Source: Prevotella sp. P5-108
GTDB taxonomy: Bacteria; Bacteroidota; Bacteroidia; Bacteroidales; Bacteroidaceae
Assembly (NCBI RefSeq): GCF_002251385.1
Contig: NZ_NPJJ01000033.1
Coordinates: 62,001 to 126,000, forward strand
Direction: 5' to 3'
Length of the DNA: 64,000 bases
Part shown: positions 32,519 through 40,473 of the stretch, in pieces
Position numbering within the stretch: position 1 is the first letter of the stretch
Layout: each line of letters starts with the position of its first letter
Notes under the pieces: model-generated
The model's database searches: none
What the model was told of the DNA's origin: nothing
Seen by the model: only the letters and a program-made list of their open reading frames with translations
Program-made: the position numbers and the translations under genes

Positions 32519-35359
32519 CTAAGGCTTCAGCCACTCGTCCTTGTACTGCTTGGGCGTCTTGTTCATGCTCTTTCTGAATACCATGATGAAGTAGGCGGTG
32601 TCGCTGTATCCGCACGCCTCTGCCACCTGAGCCACCGTCATGTCGGCGGTCTGCAGGAGTTCGCAAGCCTTTCGGATACGGCGCGAGGTGATATATGCCG
32701 CCGAGGTGAGGCCCGTATGCTGCTTGACCTTACGCGTGAAGGTGGCACGGGTGACCCCGAAGCGAGCCGCCAGGTCGGCGAGGTCTATGTCGCCTTCACC
32801 GATACGGCTGTCTACATACTGCTGCACCTCGTCGATGAAGTCGGGAGTGCGGTCGGTGGTCTCTGCCTGTCCGTCGGCATCGTCGACAACCGGTACGGAG
32901 CCAGCATACTTGTCGCGCAGCATACGGCGCTGCTGGAGCAGTAGACTTACGCGCACCAGGAGTTCGTCGGCACGGAACGGCTTGAGCAGATAGGCGTCGG
33001 CACCAGCCTGAAAACCCTTCATGCGACCCCGCACCGAAGAGTCTGACGACACCATGACGATGGGGATATGACAGGTAGCAGCCTGCGCACGCACACCCTC
33101 GCAGAGCTGATAGCCATCAACGACGGGCAACACGCCGTCGGTGATAATCAGGTCGGGCGCGGCAATTCTGATTTTATGCAGACCGTCTTCACCATTGGAG
33201 GCAAAGAACACCTTGTACTGATTCTTCAGCTGGTCGGCAACGTAGCGAGCCACCTGTGCCGACTCTTCGACGATGAGTATGCGTGGCTTGTTGTCGGCAT
33301 CGGCTTCGACGACAGGGGGCATGTCGGCATCGGCAGGAGATAGAGCGGCAGGAGTGTGGAGGGTCTTCTGCTCGGTGAGGCGAGGATAGTCGTGGTCGCC
33401 ATGACGCAGGGGGATGGTGATGATGAACTGGGCATACTCGCCCAGCTTGCTCTTCAACTTGATATCGCCACCCATAGCTCGTATGGCAGCCTGCACCGCC
33501 TGGATATTCAGCCCCACATGCATATAGATTTCAGAGGTATTCTTGCTGTCATAGGGCTTGAGCAGGTCTTTGACTACCTCGGGCGACATACCCTGGCCGC
33601 GGTCTTTGAGTTCGAGCCTGAGCATGCGCCTCTCGATAGACATGCTGATATAGAGGTCGGACTGGTTGTAGGCATGGTGCAACATATCGGTCAGCAGATT
33701 GCCAAGAATCTTGTCGACATAATCGGGCACGAAGTCGGCCTCTATCTTGTTGCGCTTGGAGGTCACCACAAGACGTATCTGGCGCTTCGCGGCCTCATGG
33801 CGATAGGCTTCGACCAGCATGCGTACATATCCCACGATGTCGTCGTGACACCACTGTGCCTCGTCGACGGGTCTGATGCTGATATTGGTGATGTCCACCA
33901 CACTGTCTACCAGATGGAGCAGACGACGAGAGGCCTCCTGAAGCTGCGACACCTCGTCGCGTATCTGCTGGTTGTCGGTCTGCGACTCTATGGAGTTGCC
34001 CGCCGACTGGATGATGGTCACCGGTGTGCGCAGTTCGTGCGAGATATTGGCGAAGAAGCGCACACGGGCGTCGCGGAACTCCCTGTAGGCGGCAAGCGTG
34101 CGGGTGCGGATGCGCAGGAGGTAATAGGAGAACGCCAAGAGGACTATCATACCTACCATGATGAGCGTAAACACGAGCCATCCACTCTCCTGCTGCTTGC
34201 GCATACGGTCCATATCCTTGCGCACATAGTTGAGCTTGCGCGTATTGTCGGCCATGAGCTCGTCTATCTGCACATTCTGGATATCACCCAGTTTCTCCAG
34301 GTTCATCACCGTGTCGTTCCAGTTCTTGTAGTCGACATAGGCAGCGAGGGCTTTGGCTGTATTGCCCGACTTGCGATAAATCTGATAATAGAGCAGGGCT
34401 ATCTGCGAGCGGTCGCCAGGCGAGTTGATTTCGTCGGCGGTCATCTTGGCCTCCTGCAGATACTCGATGGCGGTGGCGGTCATCTGTCGCTTGATGTAGA
34501 CACGCGCAAGGCTTATGCAGGACCGCAGGCGGAGATAGCGGTCGGAGTGGGCCATCAGGGTAATATAAGCCTTGTCGTACTCGGCAGTGGCCTTGGCATA
34601 GTCGCCCCTATCCTCGTAGAGGCCGCCATACTCGATACGAATGAGCGCCATACCCACCTCGTCGTTAATGAGCTGTTTCTGCTCCATGGATTTCTGGAAA
34701 TAGAACTGGGCAGAGTCGAGGTTGTTCTGGGCTCTGAACACTCTGCCGATATCAGAATAGTTGAGCGCCATACCAAAAGCGCTGCCCAACTTGATTTCGC
34801 CGGCAAGCGAGCGCCTGAAGTAGTCGAGGGCTGCCTTGTAGTTGCGGATGGTATAATAGATTTTTCCCAGACCGTTGAGTATCTTCAGCTGACTCTTGAA
34901 GGCCGCGGCAGTGGTGTCGCTCCACTGCTGGCAGTAGCCCAGACCAAGAGTCATGCTGCTGGTGGCAAGGTACATGGCACCCAGACGGCGGTAGTTGGTA
35001 CCCAGTTCGTTGAGGGTATTGACAATTTCCATCGTGTCGCAGATACTATCGGCTACAGCCAGGCCCTGCTTGTGGGCAAGGATGGCGCGACCGAACTGGT
35101 TGTCTACACGATATGCCCTACCTAACCGCCGCAGCACGATAGACTCGCCCATACGGTTGCCCGACTGGCGGTAGACTTGGAGCCAGTGCTTCAGGTCGGT
35201 GGTGTCGGCCACCGCGTTCAACTTGCGTTCTATCTGTTTGTACTCAGGGGTATTGTATATAGGTACCGTTTTCTTGTCGCTACAGCCAGCAAGAAGCAGC
35301 AGTCCCAGAACCACCGAGAGGTAATAGATGGGAAGATATGGATGCTTGATGGGTCTCAT
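32519..35359 (-). CDS. Hybrid two-component protein: lipoprotein-signal, TPR sensor, histidine kinase, receiver, AraC output
   Basis: One 946-residue chain joins all parts of a two-component system. In order: a signal/lipobox-like segment LGLLLLAGCSDKK; a periplasmic TPR array (about residues 40-330); a membrane helix LVFTLIMVGMIVLLAFSYYL near 400; a HisKA domain with FANISHELRTPVTI; a HATPase with RGQGMSPEVV; a receiver with ITDGVLPVVDGYQL and the LLKPFR lysine; and a C-terminal AraC helix-turn-helix (AEACGYSDTAYFIMVF). The TPR sensor differs from the Y_Y_Y/beta-propeller sensors of most glycan-sensing hybrids. The start MRPIKH matches the promoter 40 bases upstream. Target genes are unknown; a lipobox on a membrane-spanning kinase is odd and may instead be an uncleaved anchor. 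Confidence 0.9.
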   Translation of the reverse strand: MRPIKHPYLPIYYLSVVLGLLLLAGCSDKKTVPIYNTPEYKQIERKLNAVADTTDLKHWLQVYRQSGNRMGESIVLRRLGRAYRVDNQFGRAILAHKQGLAVADSICDTMEIVNTLNELGTNYRRLGAMYLATSSMTLGLGYCQQWSDTTAAAFKSQLKILNGLGKIYYTIRNYKAALDYFRRSLAGEIKLGSAFGMALNYSDIGRVFRAQNNLDSAQFYFQKSMEQKQLINDEVGMALIRIEYGGLYEDRGDYAKATAEYDKAYITLMAHSDRYLRLRSCISLARVYIKRQMTATAIEYLQEAKMTADEINSPGDRSQIALLYYQIYRKSGNTAKALAAYVDYKNWNDTVMNLEKLGDIQNVQIDELMADNTRKLNYVRKDMDRMRKQQESGWLVFTLIMVGMIVLLAFSYYLLRIRTRTLAAYREFRDARVRFFANISHELRTPVTIIQSAGNSIESQTDNQQIRDEVSQLQEASRRLLHLVDSVVDITNISIRPVDEAQWCHDDIVGYVRMLVEAYRHEAAKRQIRLVVTSKRNKIEADFVPDYVDKILGNLLTDMLHHAYNQSDLYISMSIERRMLRLELKDRGQGMSPEVVKDLLKPYDSKNTSEIYMHVGLNIQAVQAAIRAMGGDIKLKSKLGEYAQFIITIPLRHGDHDYPRLTEQKTLHTPAALSPADADMPPVVEADADNKPRILIVEESAQVARYVADQLKNQYKVFFASNGEDGLHKIRIAAPDLIITDGVLPVVDGYQLCEGVRAQAATCHIPIVMVSSDSSVRGRMKGFQAGADAYLLKPFRADELLVRVSLLLQQRRMLRDKYAGSVPVVDDADGQAETTDRTPDFIDEVQQYVDSRIGEGDIDLADLAARFGVTRATFTRKVKQHTGLTSAAYITSRRIRKACELLQTADMTVAQVAEACGYSDTAYFIMVFRKSMNKTPKQYKDEWLKP

Positions 35360-35398
35360 ACTTTGCCGTGTTCTGTTCTCATTAATGCTAAGATGCCA

Positions 35399-35429
35399 CA
35401 AAATTAATGAAAACCAAGAACAAGGCAAA
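35399..35429 (-). promoter_or_regulatory. Bacteroidetes-type promoter for the hybrid kinase
   Basis: On the minus strand TTTG (35426-35429) and TAATTTTG (35399-35406) are 19 bases apart. Transcription would begin about 33 bases before the ATG at 35359, supporting that start over an in-frame ATG 23 codons upstream that lies within the promoter. Confidence 0.72.
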
Positions 35430-35473
35430 GCAAAAGAAATATTATTTTAGGTTTTGGCCGTCTATTGGGGGCT

Positions 35474-36751
35474 TTATCGGCGGTTTATATCGACTCTGAC
35501 GCCCATGCTGAGACCAAACTCGAAGGGCTTGTCGTTGTAGATGGTGCTGACGCCGCTGCCATTGTCGAAGTGGTAGGACACGCCGGGCTCGATATAGAGG
35601 CTCACGGCGCGGGTGGCACGATACTCGGCGCCGGCAGACAGCTGTACCGACAGCTGGGGACGGCTCATCTTGACATCTTCGTTGCGCTGCTGACCGGTAT
35701 AGCTCACCGTGCGACGGCCCTTGACCAGTTTCTCTACCTCGCCGCCAGCGGTGAGATAGACATTGACATGGCGGTTGCCCCATACATTGTAGCCCACAGC
35801 CACAGGCACGCCGATGAAGTGGAGCTGCTGGTCGATGTCCTCGCCGCCCATCTCTATCTCTGACGAGTGATAGCTGTAGTTGACGCCGGTCTGCACGCTC
35901 CAACGGTCGTCGAGCGAGTAGCGCAGAGAGAGGCCTCCCTTGACGGGCAGCTTGTGATGGGTGCGGCCACCGCTCCTGCCCATAGGAAGCATGGGCACAC
36001 GGCTGGGGTGGATCATATCGCTGCTGCCATAGACGTCATTGTCCGCTAAAAAGCCACTGCCGGCAGGCAGTTCGGAAGGGATGACAGAGTTGCCTGACTG
36101 GGCGCCGCGCACGTAGGCGCCAATCGACATGGGATGGGAGCGGCGGGTGGATGGATAATGTATCACTCTGCGATCGGTCTTTCTGACGGTAGAGCCCGAC
36201 GGGGAGACAGGCTTCGAGGTGGCAGCAGGCTTGGTGGCTGTCGGGCTGTCGGCATCGGTCGGGCGCTGCTCCATCACCTCACATTCGGGCTCGGGCTCTA
36301 TATTATATATAGGTGTAATGGCGGCGGGCGTGGTATTGTCGGCGAGCATCACCTCCTTGACGGCGGTGGGGCTGAAGGTTGCCTTCCATCGGCGCACGGC
36401 AGCGACCAGTGAACTGGGATCGCCAGCAGTCTGGGCGTCGGTGGCAGCGGCTACGGCAGAGGGCTGCACCGCATGGCTGGTGGGCAATGAGGCTGTCGGC
36501 GCCATCTCGGGAGCCGAGGGGGTAAACACAAATACGGCTACGACAACGGCTGCTGCCACCGCTGCCAGAGCTGCTATGCGCTGGGTCCACAAAGGCACTA
36601 CAGGGGCTTTGCGCGAGGTGGCTGCCAGGGGCTTCAGCCCGCGGCGCTGCATCTCGGCCACGATATCATCATACAGTCCCTCAGGAACATCAGCCTCATA
36701 ATGCTCCATCTTCTGCTGTATGCGATTAATCCATTTGTCGTTGGTAGTCAT
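35474..36751 (-). CDS. Putative dual-membrane-spanning anti-sigma factor (inner-membrane helix plus outer-membrane barrel)
   Basis: The 425-residue protein has a cytoplasmic N-terminus (about 1-53, WINRIQQKMEHYEADVPEG, typical of small Bacteroidetes anti-sigma proteins) and one membrane helix (IAALAAVAAAVVVAVFVFTP, about 57-76). A long Pro/Ala/Ser/Thr-rich linker (about 80-250) and a C-terminal porin-like beta-barrel domain of about 150 residues (SLRYSLDDRWSVQTGVNYSY to EFGLSMGVRVDINRR) follow. It overlaps the ECF sigma gene by 4 bases. The design fits the dual-membrane-spanning anti-sigma family reported in Bacteroides, which links outer-membrane state to a cytoplasmic sigma factor. Assignment is by architecture; sequence similarity was not tested. 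Confidence 0.72.
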   Translation of the reverse strand: MTTNDKWINRIQQKMEHYEADVPEGLYDDIVAEMQRRGLKPLAATSRKAPVVPLWTQRIAALAAVAAAVVVAVFVFTPSAPEMAPTASLPTSHAVQPSAVAAATDAQTAGDPSSLVAAVRRWKATFSPTAVKEVMLADNTTPAAITPIYNIEPEPECEVMEQRPTDADSPTATKPAATSKPVSPSGSTVRKTDRRVIHYPSTRRSHPMSIGAYVRGAQSGNSVIPSELPAGSGFLADNDVYGSSDMIHPSRVPMLPMGRSGGRTHHKLPVKGGLSLRYSLDDRWSVQTGVNYSYHSSEIEMGGEDIDQQLHFIGVPVAVGYNVWGNRHVNVYLTAGGEVEKLVKGRRTVSYTGQQRNEDVKMSRPQLSVQLSAGAEYRATRAVSLYIEPGVSYHFDNGSGVSTIYNDKPFEFGLSMGVRVDINRR

Positions 36752-37305
36752 ATCTGTCTTTTATAGTCTTTTATCATTTGTGCGAGCATTGTGCGTGCCC
36801 GCTTGTACTGCGACGCCGAGGTGTCGGGCTTGATGCCGAGCGCTGCGGCTATCTCCTTGTGGCTCTTGCCCTCGATGGCATAGAGGTTGAAGACGGTGCG
36901 ATAGCCTACGGGCAGCCGTCTTATCATGTCCAGGATTTCGCCCTCGCTGAGTCCGGCGACATCGGGTTCGTCGGTGGTGTCATCGGCTATGTTCTCGACC
37001 TCTCCCATCATGGTTGTCGACGCTTGGGCACGCAGAAACATCAGCGCCTGGTTGATGGTGATGCGCGCCATCCATGCCTGGAGCGAGCCCCGGCCCTGAT
37101 AGGTGAAGGAAGAGATATGGGTATAAATCTGGATGAGCGACTCCTGCAGCACATCTTTCTGGTCGTCGGCGTCGGTGATGTATCGGGCGCAGATACCGGC
37201 AAGCACGCCTGCATAGGAATCGTACAGACGACGCATGGCCGAGGCATCGCCCCGGCCAAACAGTTGTATTATCTGTTGTTCGATATCTGCTTGATACAAT
37301 CGCAT
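36748..37305 (-). CDS. ECF RNA polymerase sigma factor partnered with the membrane-spanning protein
   Basis: A 185-residue ECF sigma factor. Region 2 shows YDSYAGVLAGICARYI and the DADDQKDVLQESLIQIY core-binding run. Region 4 shows LPVGYRTVFNLYAIEGKSHK then EIAAALGIKPDTSASQYKRA, a helix-turn-helix for the -35 element. The ATG at 37305 (MRLYQADIEQQ) is preferred over an upstream start. Its stop overlaps the start of the barrel-containing anti-sigma candidate by 4 bases, so they are made together. Targets are not known. Confidence 0.9.
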   Translation of the reverse strand: MRLYQADIEQQIIQLFGRGDASAMRRLYDSYAGVLAGICARYITDADDQKDVLQESLIQIYTHISSFTYQGRGSLQAWMARITINQALMFLRAQASTTMMGEVENIADDTTDEPDVAGLSEGEILDMIRRLPVGYRTVFNLYAIEGKSHKEIAAALGIKPDTSASQYKRARTMLAQMIKDYKRQI

Positions 37306-37370
37306 AGGATAGCACGTCGCCCATGGGGCCACACCCGCTACGGGGCATGGCCTCGGGACTCAAAACACTG

Positions 37371-38042
37371 TTATTTGCGGGTACAATACTTGAACTGCGC
37401 CTTCTTTTCGCCAGTGAACGACTGCCACTTGACGGTGAGCAGCACGGTCTTGCCTTCGGTGTCGGGCAGCTGGTTGAGACGGAAAGCTATCAGTCCGTCG
37501 GCAGGATAGCCAGAGACATCGCCGTGGGCATTGTGACGAATTTCCACCGTGTAGGGTTCGTTACACTTCACGAGGTTGAGCTCGTGGGGCTTGTTGCTGC
37601 CAAAGAGGGTGCGGAAGCGCAGGGTGAAATATCCGTCTTCGACCACCGTGGCCCAGCTGTTGACCACCTCTATCGGGTCTTTGCCGTAAGTCTGGTCGTC
37701 GTCGGCGCTGTGGAGCACCATAGGTTTGGTGCGTATGGTGTCAATCCAGTTGACATAGACCGAGCGTGAATTGTGTCCGGTGGATTTTTGGTCTTCCTTG
37801 AAGTTGACGAGGGCTCTCACCTCCTTGCCGCCATAAGGGGCTGTCTTGATATTGGTAGGTACGAGCGTGGTGGCATCGTCGAGCTGCATATAGAAGGCAC
37901 CTGTCTCGGCATTGGTCTTCAGTGTGACCAACGCATTGGGGAAGTAGGTGATTCCGTTATCATCGTCATCGTTGCAGGACTGCAGGGTGAAAGAAGAGAC
38001 TGCCAACACGAGGCAGAGGGTAAGGAATTTCAATTTGTTCAT
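37371..38042 (-). CDS. NigD-like lipoprotein
   Basis: A 223-residue lipoprotein with signal LCLVLAVSSFTLQSC followed by an acidic stretch NDDDDNG and two beta domains of the NigD N/C type. The name comes from a gene in a Bacteroides bacteriocin-like locus, but the family is widespread in Bacteroidales and its function is unclear. It is 65 bases upstream of the ECF sigma gene on the same strand, so it may be cotranscribed with the sigma/anti-sigma pair. The start MNKLKFLTL fits the signal peptide; a longer start has no support. Confidence 0.8.
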   Translation of the reverse strand: MNKLKFLTLCLVLAVSSFTLQSCNDDDDNGITYFPNALVTLKTNAETGAFYMQLDDATTLVPTNIKTAPYGGKEVRALVNFKEDQKSTGHNSRSVYVNWIDTIRTKPMVLHSADDDQTYGKDPIEVVNSWATVVEDGYFTLRFRTLFGSNKPHELNLVKCNEPYTVEIRHNAHGDVSGYPADGLIAFRLNQLPDTEGKTVLLTVKWQSFTGEKKAQFKYCTRK

Positions 38043-38259
38043 ATCTGTCTTTTGCTTTTTGTTTCGTCTATTAAATGCAGCCGCAGCCATTTCCTTGCAC
38101 GTATTTACCTTTTTTAACCATTAGGAATGGCTTCCCGCCACCACGGTCATCACGCCAAGGAGAGCGGAAACGCGCGCGCTGAAGCGGGAGCAGACGGGAT
38201 GCATCGCGATAACTGCCACAAAAATAATACAAACCACGCGGAGAAAGAAATAAATTCGC

Positions 38260-38409
38260 CGTTTTCTTGTCGGTTGCCATCGTTTTCGTGTCGGCTGCCA
38301 TCGTTTTCGTGTCGGCAACCATTGTTTTCTTGTCGGCTGCCATCGTTTTCTTAATCAGTTGTCATCGTTTGCTTGCCAGCAGCTATTGTTTTCGCGCGTC
38401 CACAGCCAT
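38260..38409. repeat. 21-bp tandem repeat, four good units and about three decayed ones
   Basis: Units of CGTTTTC(T/G)TGTCGG(T/C)(T/A)(G/A)CCAT begin at 38260, 38281, 38302 and 38323. Decayed units of 21-23 bases follow at 38344, 38366 and 38387. The gradient from regular to irregular suggests growth at the left end and decay at the right. Sequence is unrelated to the other 21-bp array at 6634, although the period is the same. Confidence 0.85.
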
Positions 38410-38511
38410 CGGCGGCATCAGAGTGAAGGGACAGCCCGACGGCCATCGGCCGCATCGGGCAAGGGCGGCGCGCATTTTCGGCAGGGATGGCATAGAAGTT
38501 AATTTCGTGGT

Positions 38512-38584
38512 TTGAAACCGTCATTGCAAACCCTGCAATCAGCGTTTCGGAACTTGAAACCATCATTTCAAACCCCAAAATCAG
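38512..38584. repeat. Two-copy direct repeat, 31 bases each, 42-base period
   Basis: Copies at 38512-38542 and 38554-38584 share TTGAAACC(G/A)TCATT(G/T)CAAACCC and AATCAG. The second contains the dyad TTGAAA-CCATCA-TTTCAA. They lie between the minisatellite and the promoter cassettes and could be protein-binding sites. Confidence 0.6.
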
Positions 38585-38676
38585 GTTTAAGGAGATTGGC
38601 GGAAGTTTTGTGGATATATATAAATAAGGTGGGGATGTATTTGCTTCGGTTTGCACTATTTACGGCTCCCGCTGTG

Positions 38677-38746
38677 AAGGTAGGCGGCACCTCAAGAATA
38701 AAAATAAACGAGTTTATTTTGTATTCTCTTCGGTTTGCACTACCTT
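38677..38746 (+). repeat. Promoter-bearing inverted-repeat cassette, copy E1
   Basis: A 70-bp element bounded by AAGGTAG (38677-38683) and its complement CTACCTT (38740-38746). It contains the inner palindrome AGAATA-AAAATAAAC-GA-GTTTATTTT-G-TATTCT. The right side gives TTTG (38718-38721), 19 bases, then TACCTTTG (38741-38748), a full promoter pointing toward nrnA. It is followed after 5 bases by copy E2. Confidence 0.75.
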
Positions 38747-38751
38747 TGGAT

Positions 38752-38830
38752 AAGGTAGGCTGCGTCTCAACAATGCAAAATGAAAAAACATTGGTTTTTT
38801 CTTTGCATTGTCTTCGACTTGCACTACCTT
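38752..38830 (+). repeat. Promoter-bearing inverted-repeat cassette, copy E2
   Basis: A 79-bp element bounded by AAGGTAG and CTACCTT. The inner stem is ACAATGCAAA/TTTGCATTGT (10 bp perfect), then GAAAAAAC-ATTG-GTTTTTTC. The equivalent stem in copy E3 (42991-43069) is ACAATACAAA/TTTGTATTGT: the G-C pair has become A-T with both strands changed. This copy supplies the promoter immediately before nrnA. Confidence 0.8.
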
Positions 38831-38832
38831 TG
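38802..38832 (+). promoter_or_regulatory. Cassette-derived promoter of nrnA
   Basis: TTTG (38802-38805) and TACCTTTG (38825-38832) with 19 bases between. Only 5 bases separate the last G from the nrnA ATG at 38838, so the transcript probably starts at or within a few bases of the start codon. Confidence 0.72.
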
Positions 38833-38837
38833 CAGAT

Positions 38838-39878
38838 ATGGAAATAAATCTTCTTACTACGGCGGAAGCCGAAAAGCTGAACGAGCTTATTGACAACGCC
38901 CAACAGATAGTAGTGACTTGCCACAAGTCGCCCGACGGCGACGCTATGGGTGCAAGCCTGGCGTGGACAGACTATCTCTCTGCCCAGCGTGATAAAAAAG
39001 TGACAATGGTAGTGCCCGACGCCTATCCCGACTTTCTGCATTGGCTGCCGGGAACCGAACGCGTGGTGCGCTATGACAAGCATAAGGACCAGGTGGCTGA
39101 AATCATGACTCACGCCGACCTGATATTCTGCATCGACTTCAATGCTATGTCGCGCGTAGACGAAATGACAACGGTGCTCACCGAAGCCACAGGCCACAAG
39201 GTGATGATGGACCATCACCTGAACCCCGAAAAGGAGGGCATGGAGCTGATGGTGTCGCATCCCGAGTTGAGCAGCGCCTCTGAGGTGGTGTTCCGCGTGG
39301 TATGGCAGTTGGGTGGTTTTGACATGATGACCCGCCGCTGCGCCACACAGATATACTGCGGCATGATGACCGACACGGGAGGGTTTACCTACAACTCCAC
39401 CCGTCCGGAGATATATTATATAATAGGTCAGCTGCTCACCAAGGGCATCGACAAAGACCGCATCTACCGCAATGTGTACAACAACTACAGTTGCTGGGCC
39501 ATGAGGCTGAGGGGATATATCATCTCGCAGAAGCTCAATTACTTTGAAGACTATCATGCCTCTTACTTCACCATCACCCGCAGCGATATGGCGCGCTTTC
39601 ACTTCATCAAGGGCGACGCCGAAGGGCTGGTCAACGAGCCGCTGCGCATCAAGGGCATGAAGCTCTCTATCTCGCTGCGCGAAGACGACCGCCACGACAA
39701 TCTGATATGGGTGAGTCTGCGCTCGGTCGATGACTTCCCCTGCAACGAGATGGCTGCCAGACACTTCAACGGCGGCGGACACCTCAACGCCAGCGGCGGC
39801 AAGCTCTGCTGCACGATGGACGAGGCAGAGAAGGCTGTGAGAGAAGCCATCATAGACTTCTCCGACAAGCTGAAATAA
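38838..39878 (+). CDS. nrnA: DHH-family phosphoesterase (NrnA-like oligoribonuclease / pAp phosphatase)
   Basis: A 346-residue DHH/DHHA1 protein. NrnA-type enzymes degrade very short RNAs and dephosphorylate pAp, using Mn ions. Seen: the first metal motif CHKSPDGDAMGASL, the DFNAMSRVDEM segment, the DHH motif in MMDHHLNPEKEG, and the C-terminal DHHA1 substrate motif GGGHLNASGG. The ATG at 38838 lies 5 bases after a complete -7 box, so there is little or no 5' leader and no room for a Shine-Dalgarno site. DUF4738 follows 17 bases later. Confidence 0.9.
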   Translation: MEINLLTTAEAEKLNELIDNAQQIVVTCHKSPDGDAMGASLAWTDYLSAQRDKKVTMVVPDAYPDFLHWLPGTERVVRYDKHKDQVAEIMTHADLIFCIDFNAMSRVDEMTTVLTEATGHKVMMDHHLNPEKEGMELMVSHPELSSASEVVFRVVWQLGGFDMMTRRCATQIYCGMMTDTGGFTYNSTRPEIYYIIGQLLTKGIDKDRIYRNVYNNYSCWAMRLRGYIISQKLNYFEDYHASYFTITRSDMARFHFIKGDAEGLVNEPLRIKGMKLSISLREDDRHDNLIWVSLRSVDDFPCNEMAARHFNGGGHLNASGGKLCCTMDEAEKAVREAIIDFSDKLK

Positions 39879-39895
39879 ACTTAATTCGAGATAAA

Positions 39896-40456
39896 ATGAA
39901 AACAAGAAAATGGCTCATGATAGCCGCCATGGGACTGATGCTGACTGCCTGTCAGGAGAAGAAGCAGCCCTACAACATCATCGTAAAGAAGGAGCAGGCA
40001 CCCAAGCCTACCAAGACTCTGGCCATAGGCGACTATGTGCAGAAGTATCACGTAGAGTGGCTGGGCAAGGACTATACGATAACGGTAGCGGCAAAGGCTG
40101 ACTCGACGCTGGACAAGGTGAGCGACGGCACACGCAAATACTACGACAACCGCATCGCGCTCACCATCAACCGCGAAGACGGCACACAGTTTCTGCACCG
40201 CGAGTTTACCAAAAACGATTTTTCCGCCCATGTCGATGCCGGCTACCTGGACAACAGTGCGCTGGTGGGTATCGTGTACGACAAAATCGATGGCGACAAC
40301 CTCACCTTTGCTGTCAGCGTGGGCTCGCCCGACAAGTCGAGCGACGACTACGTGCCCCTGCTCATCAAGATAGGACGCACGGGCAGTGTCTCTGTGAGCA
40401 AAGACACACGCCTGGACACCAGCTCGGCTGACGAAGCGGCAGATGAAGTATTCTAA
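39896..40456 (+). CDS. DUF4738 family lipoprotein
   Basis: A 186-residue lipoprotein with signal KWLMIAAMGLMLTAC (lipobox LTAC) and a beta-rich body of the Bacteroidales DUF4738 family. Function unknown. The C-terminus is acidic and Ser/Ala-rich (SSADEAADEVF). It is 17 bases after nrnA and 17 bases before the SGNH hydrolase gene, so the three probably share the cassette promoter. Confidence 0.78.
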   Translation: MKTRKWLMIAAMGLMLTACQEKKQPYNIIVKKEQAPKPTKTLAIGDYVQKYHVEWLGKDYTITVAAKADSTLDKVSDGTRKYYDNRIALTINREDGTQFLHREFTKNDFSAHVDAGYLDNSALVGIVYDKIDGDNLTFAVSVGSPDKSSDDYVPLLIKIGRTGSVSVSKDTRLDTSSADEAADEVF

Positions 40457-40473
40457 CCCTAAAAAACATAATC

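Larger units (their letters stand above)
38043..38837. other. Repeat-rich gene-free region upstream of nrnA
   Basis: About 800 bases with no credible gene. In order: a GC-rich stretch, a 21-bp minisatellite (38260-38409), a 42-base-period direct repeat (38512-38584), remains of a decayed promoter cassette (about 38588-38662), and two better-preserved promoter cassettes (38677-38830). A minus-strand frame across the minisatellite would encode a seven-residue repeat (ADTKTMA), but that follows from the 21-bp period and is not evidence of a gene. Confidence 0.7.

Noticed and set aside
33356-35125. A ~590-codon plus-strand frame antisense to the hybrid kinase
   Set aside because: No motif or promoter; shadow of a multi-domain protein whose motifs are all intact.
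38071-38343. Small minus-strand protein with a seven-residue repeat (ADTKTMA-like)
   Set aside because: The repeat is a direct result of the 21-bp DNA period; no ribosome-binding context or conserved termini.
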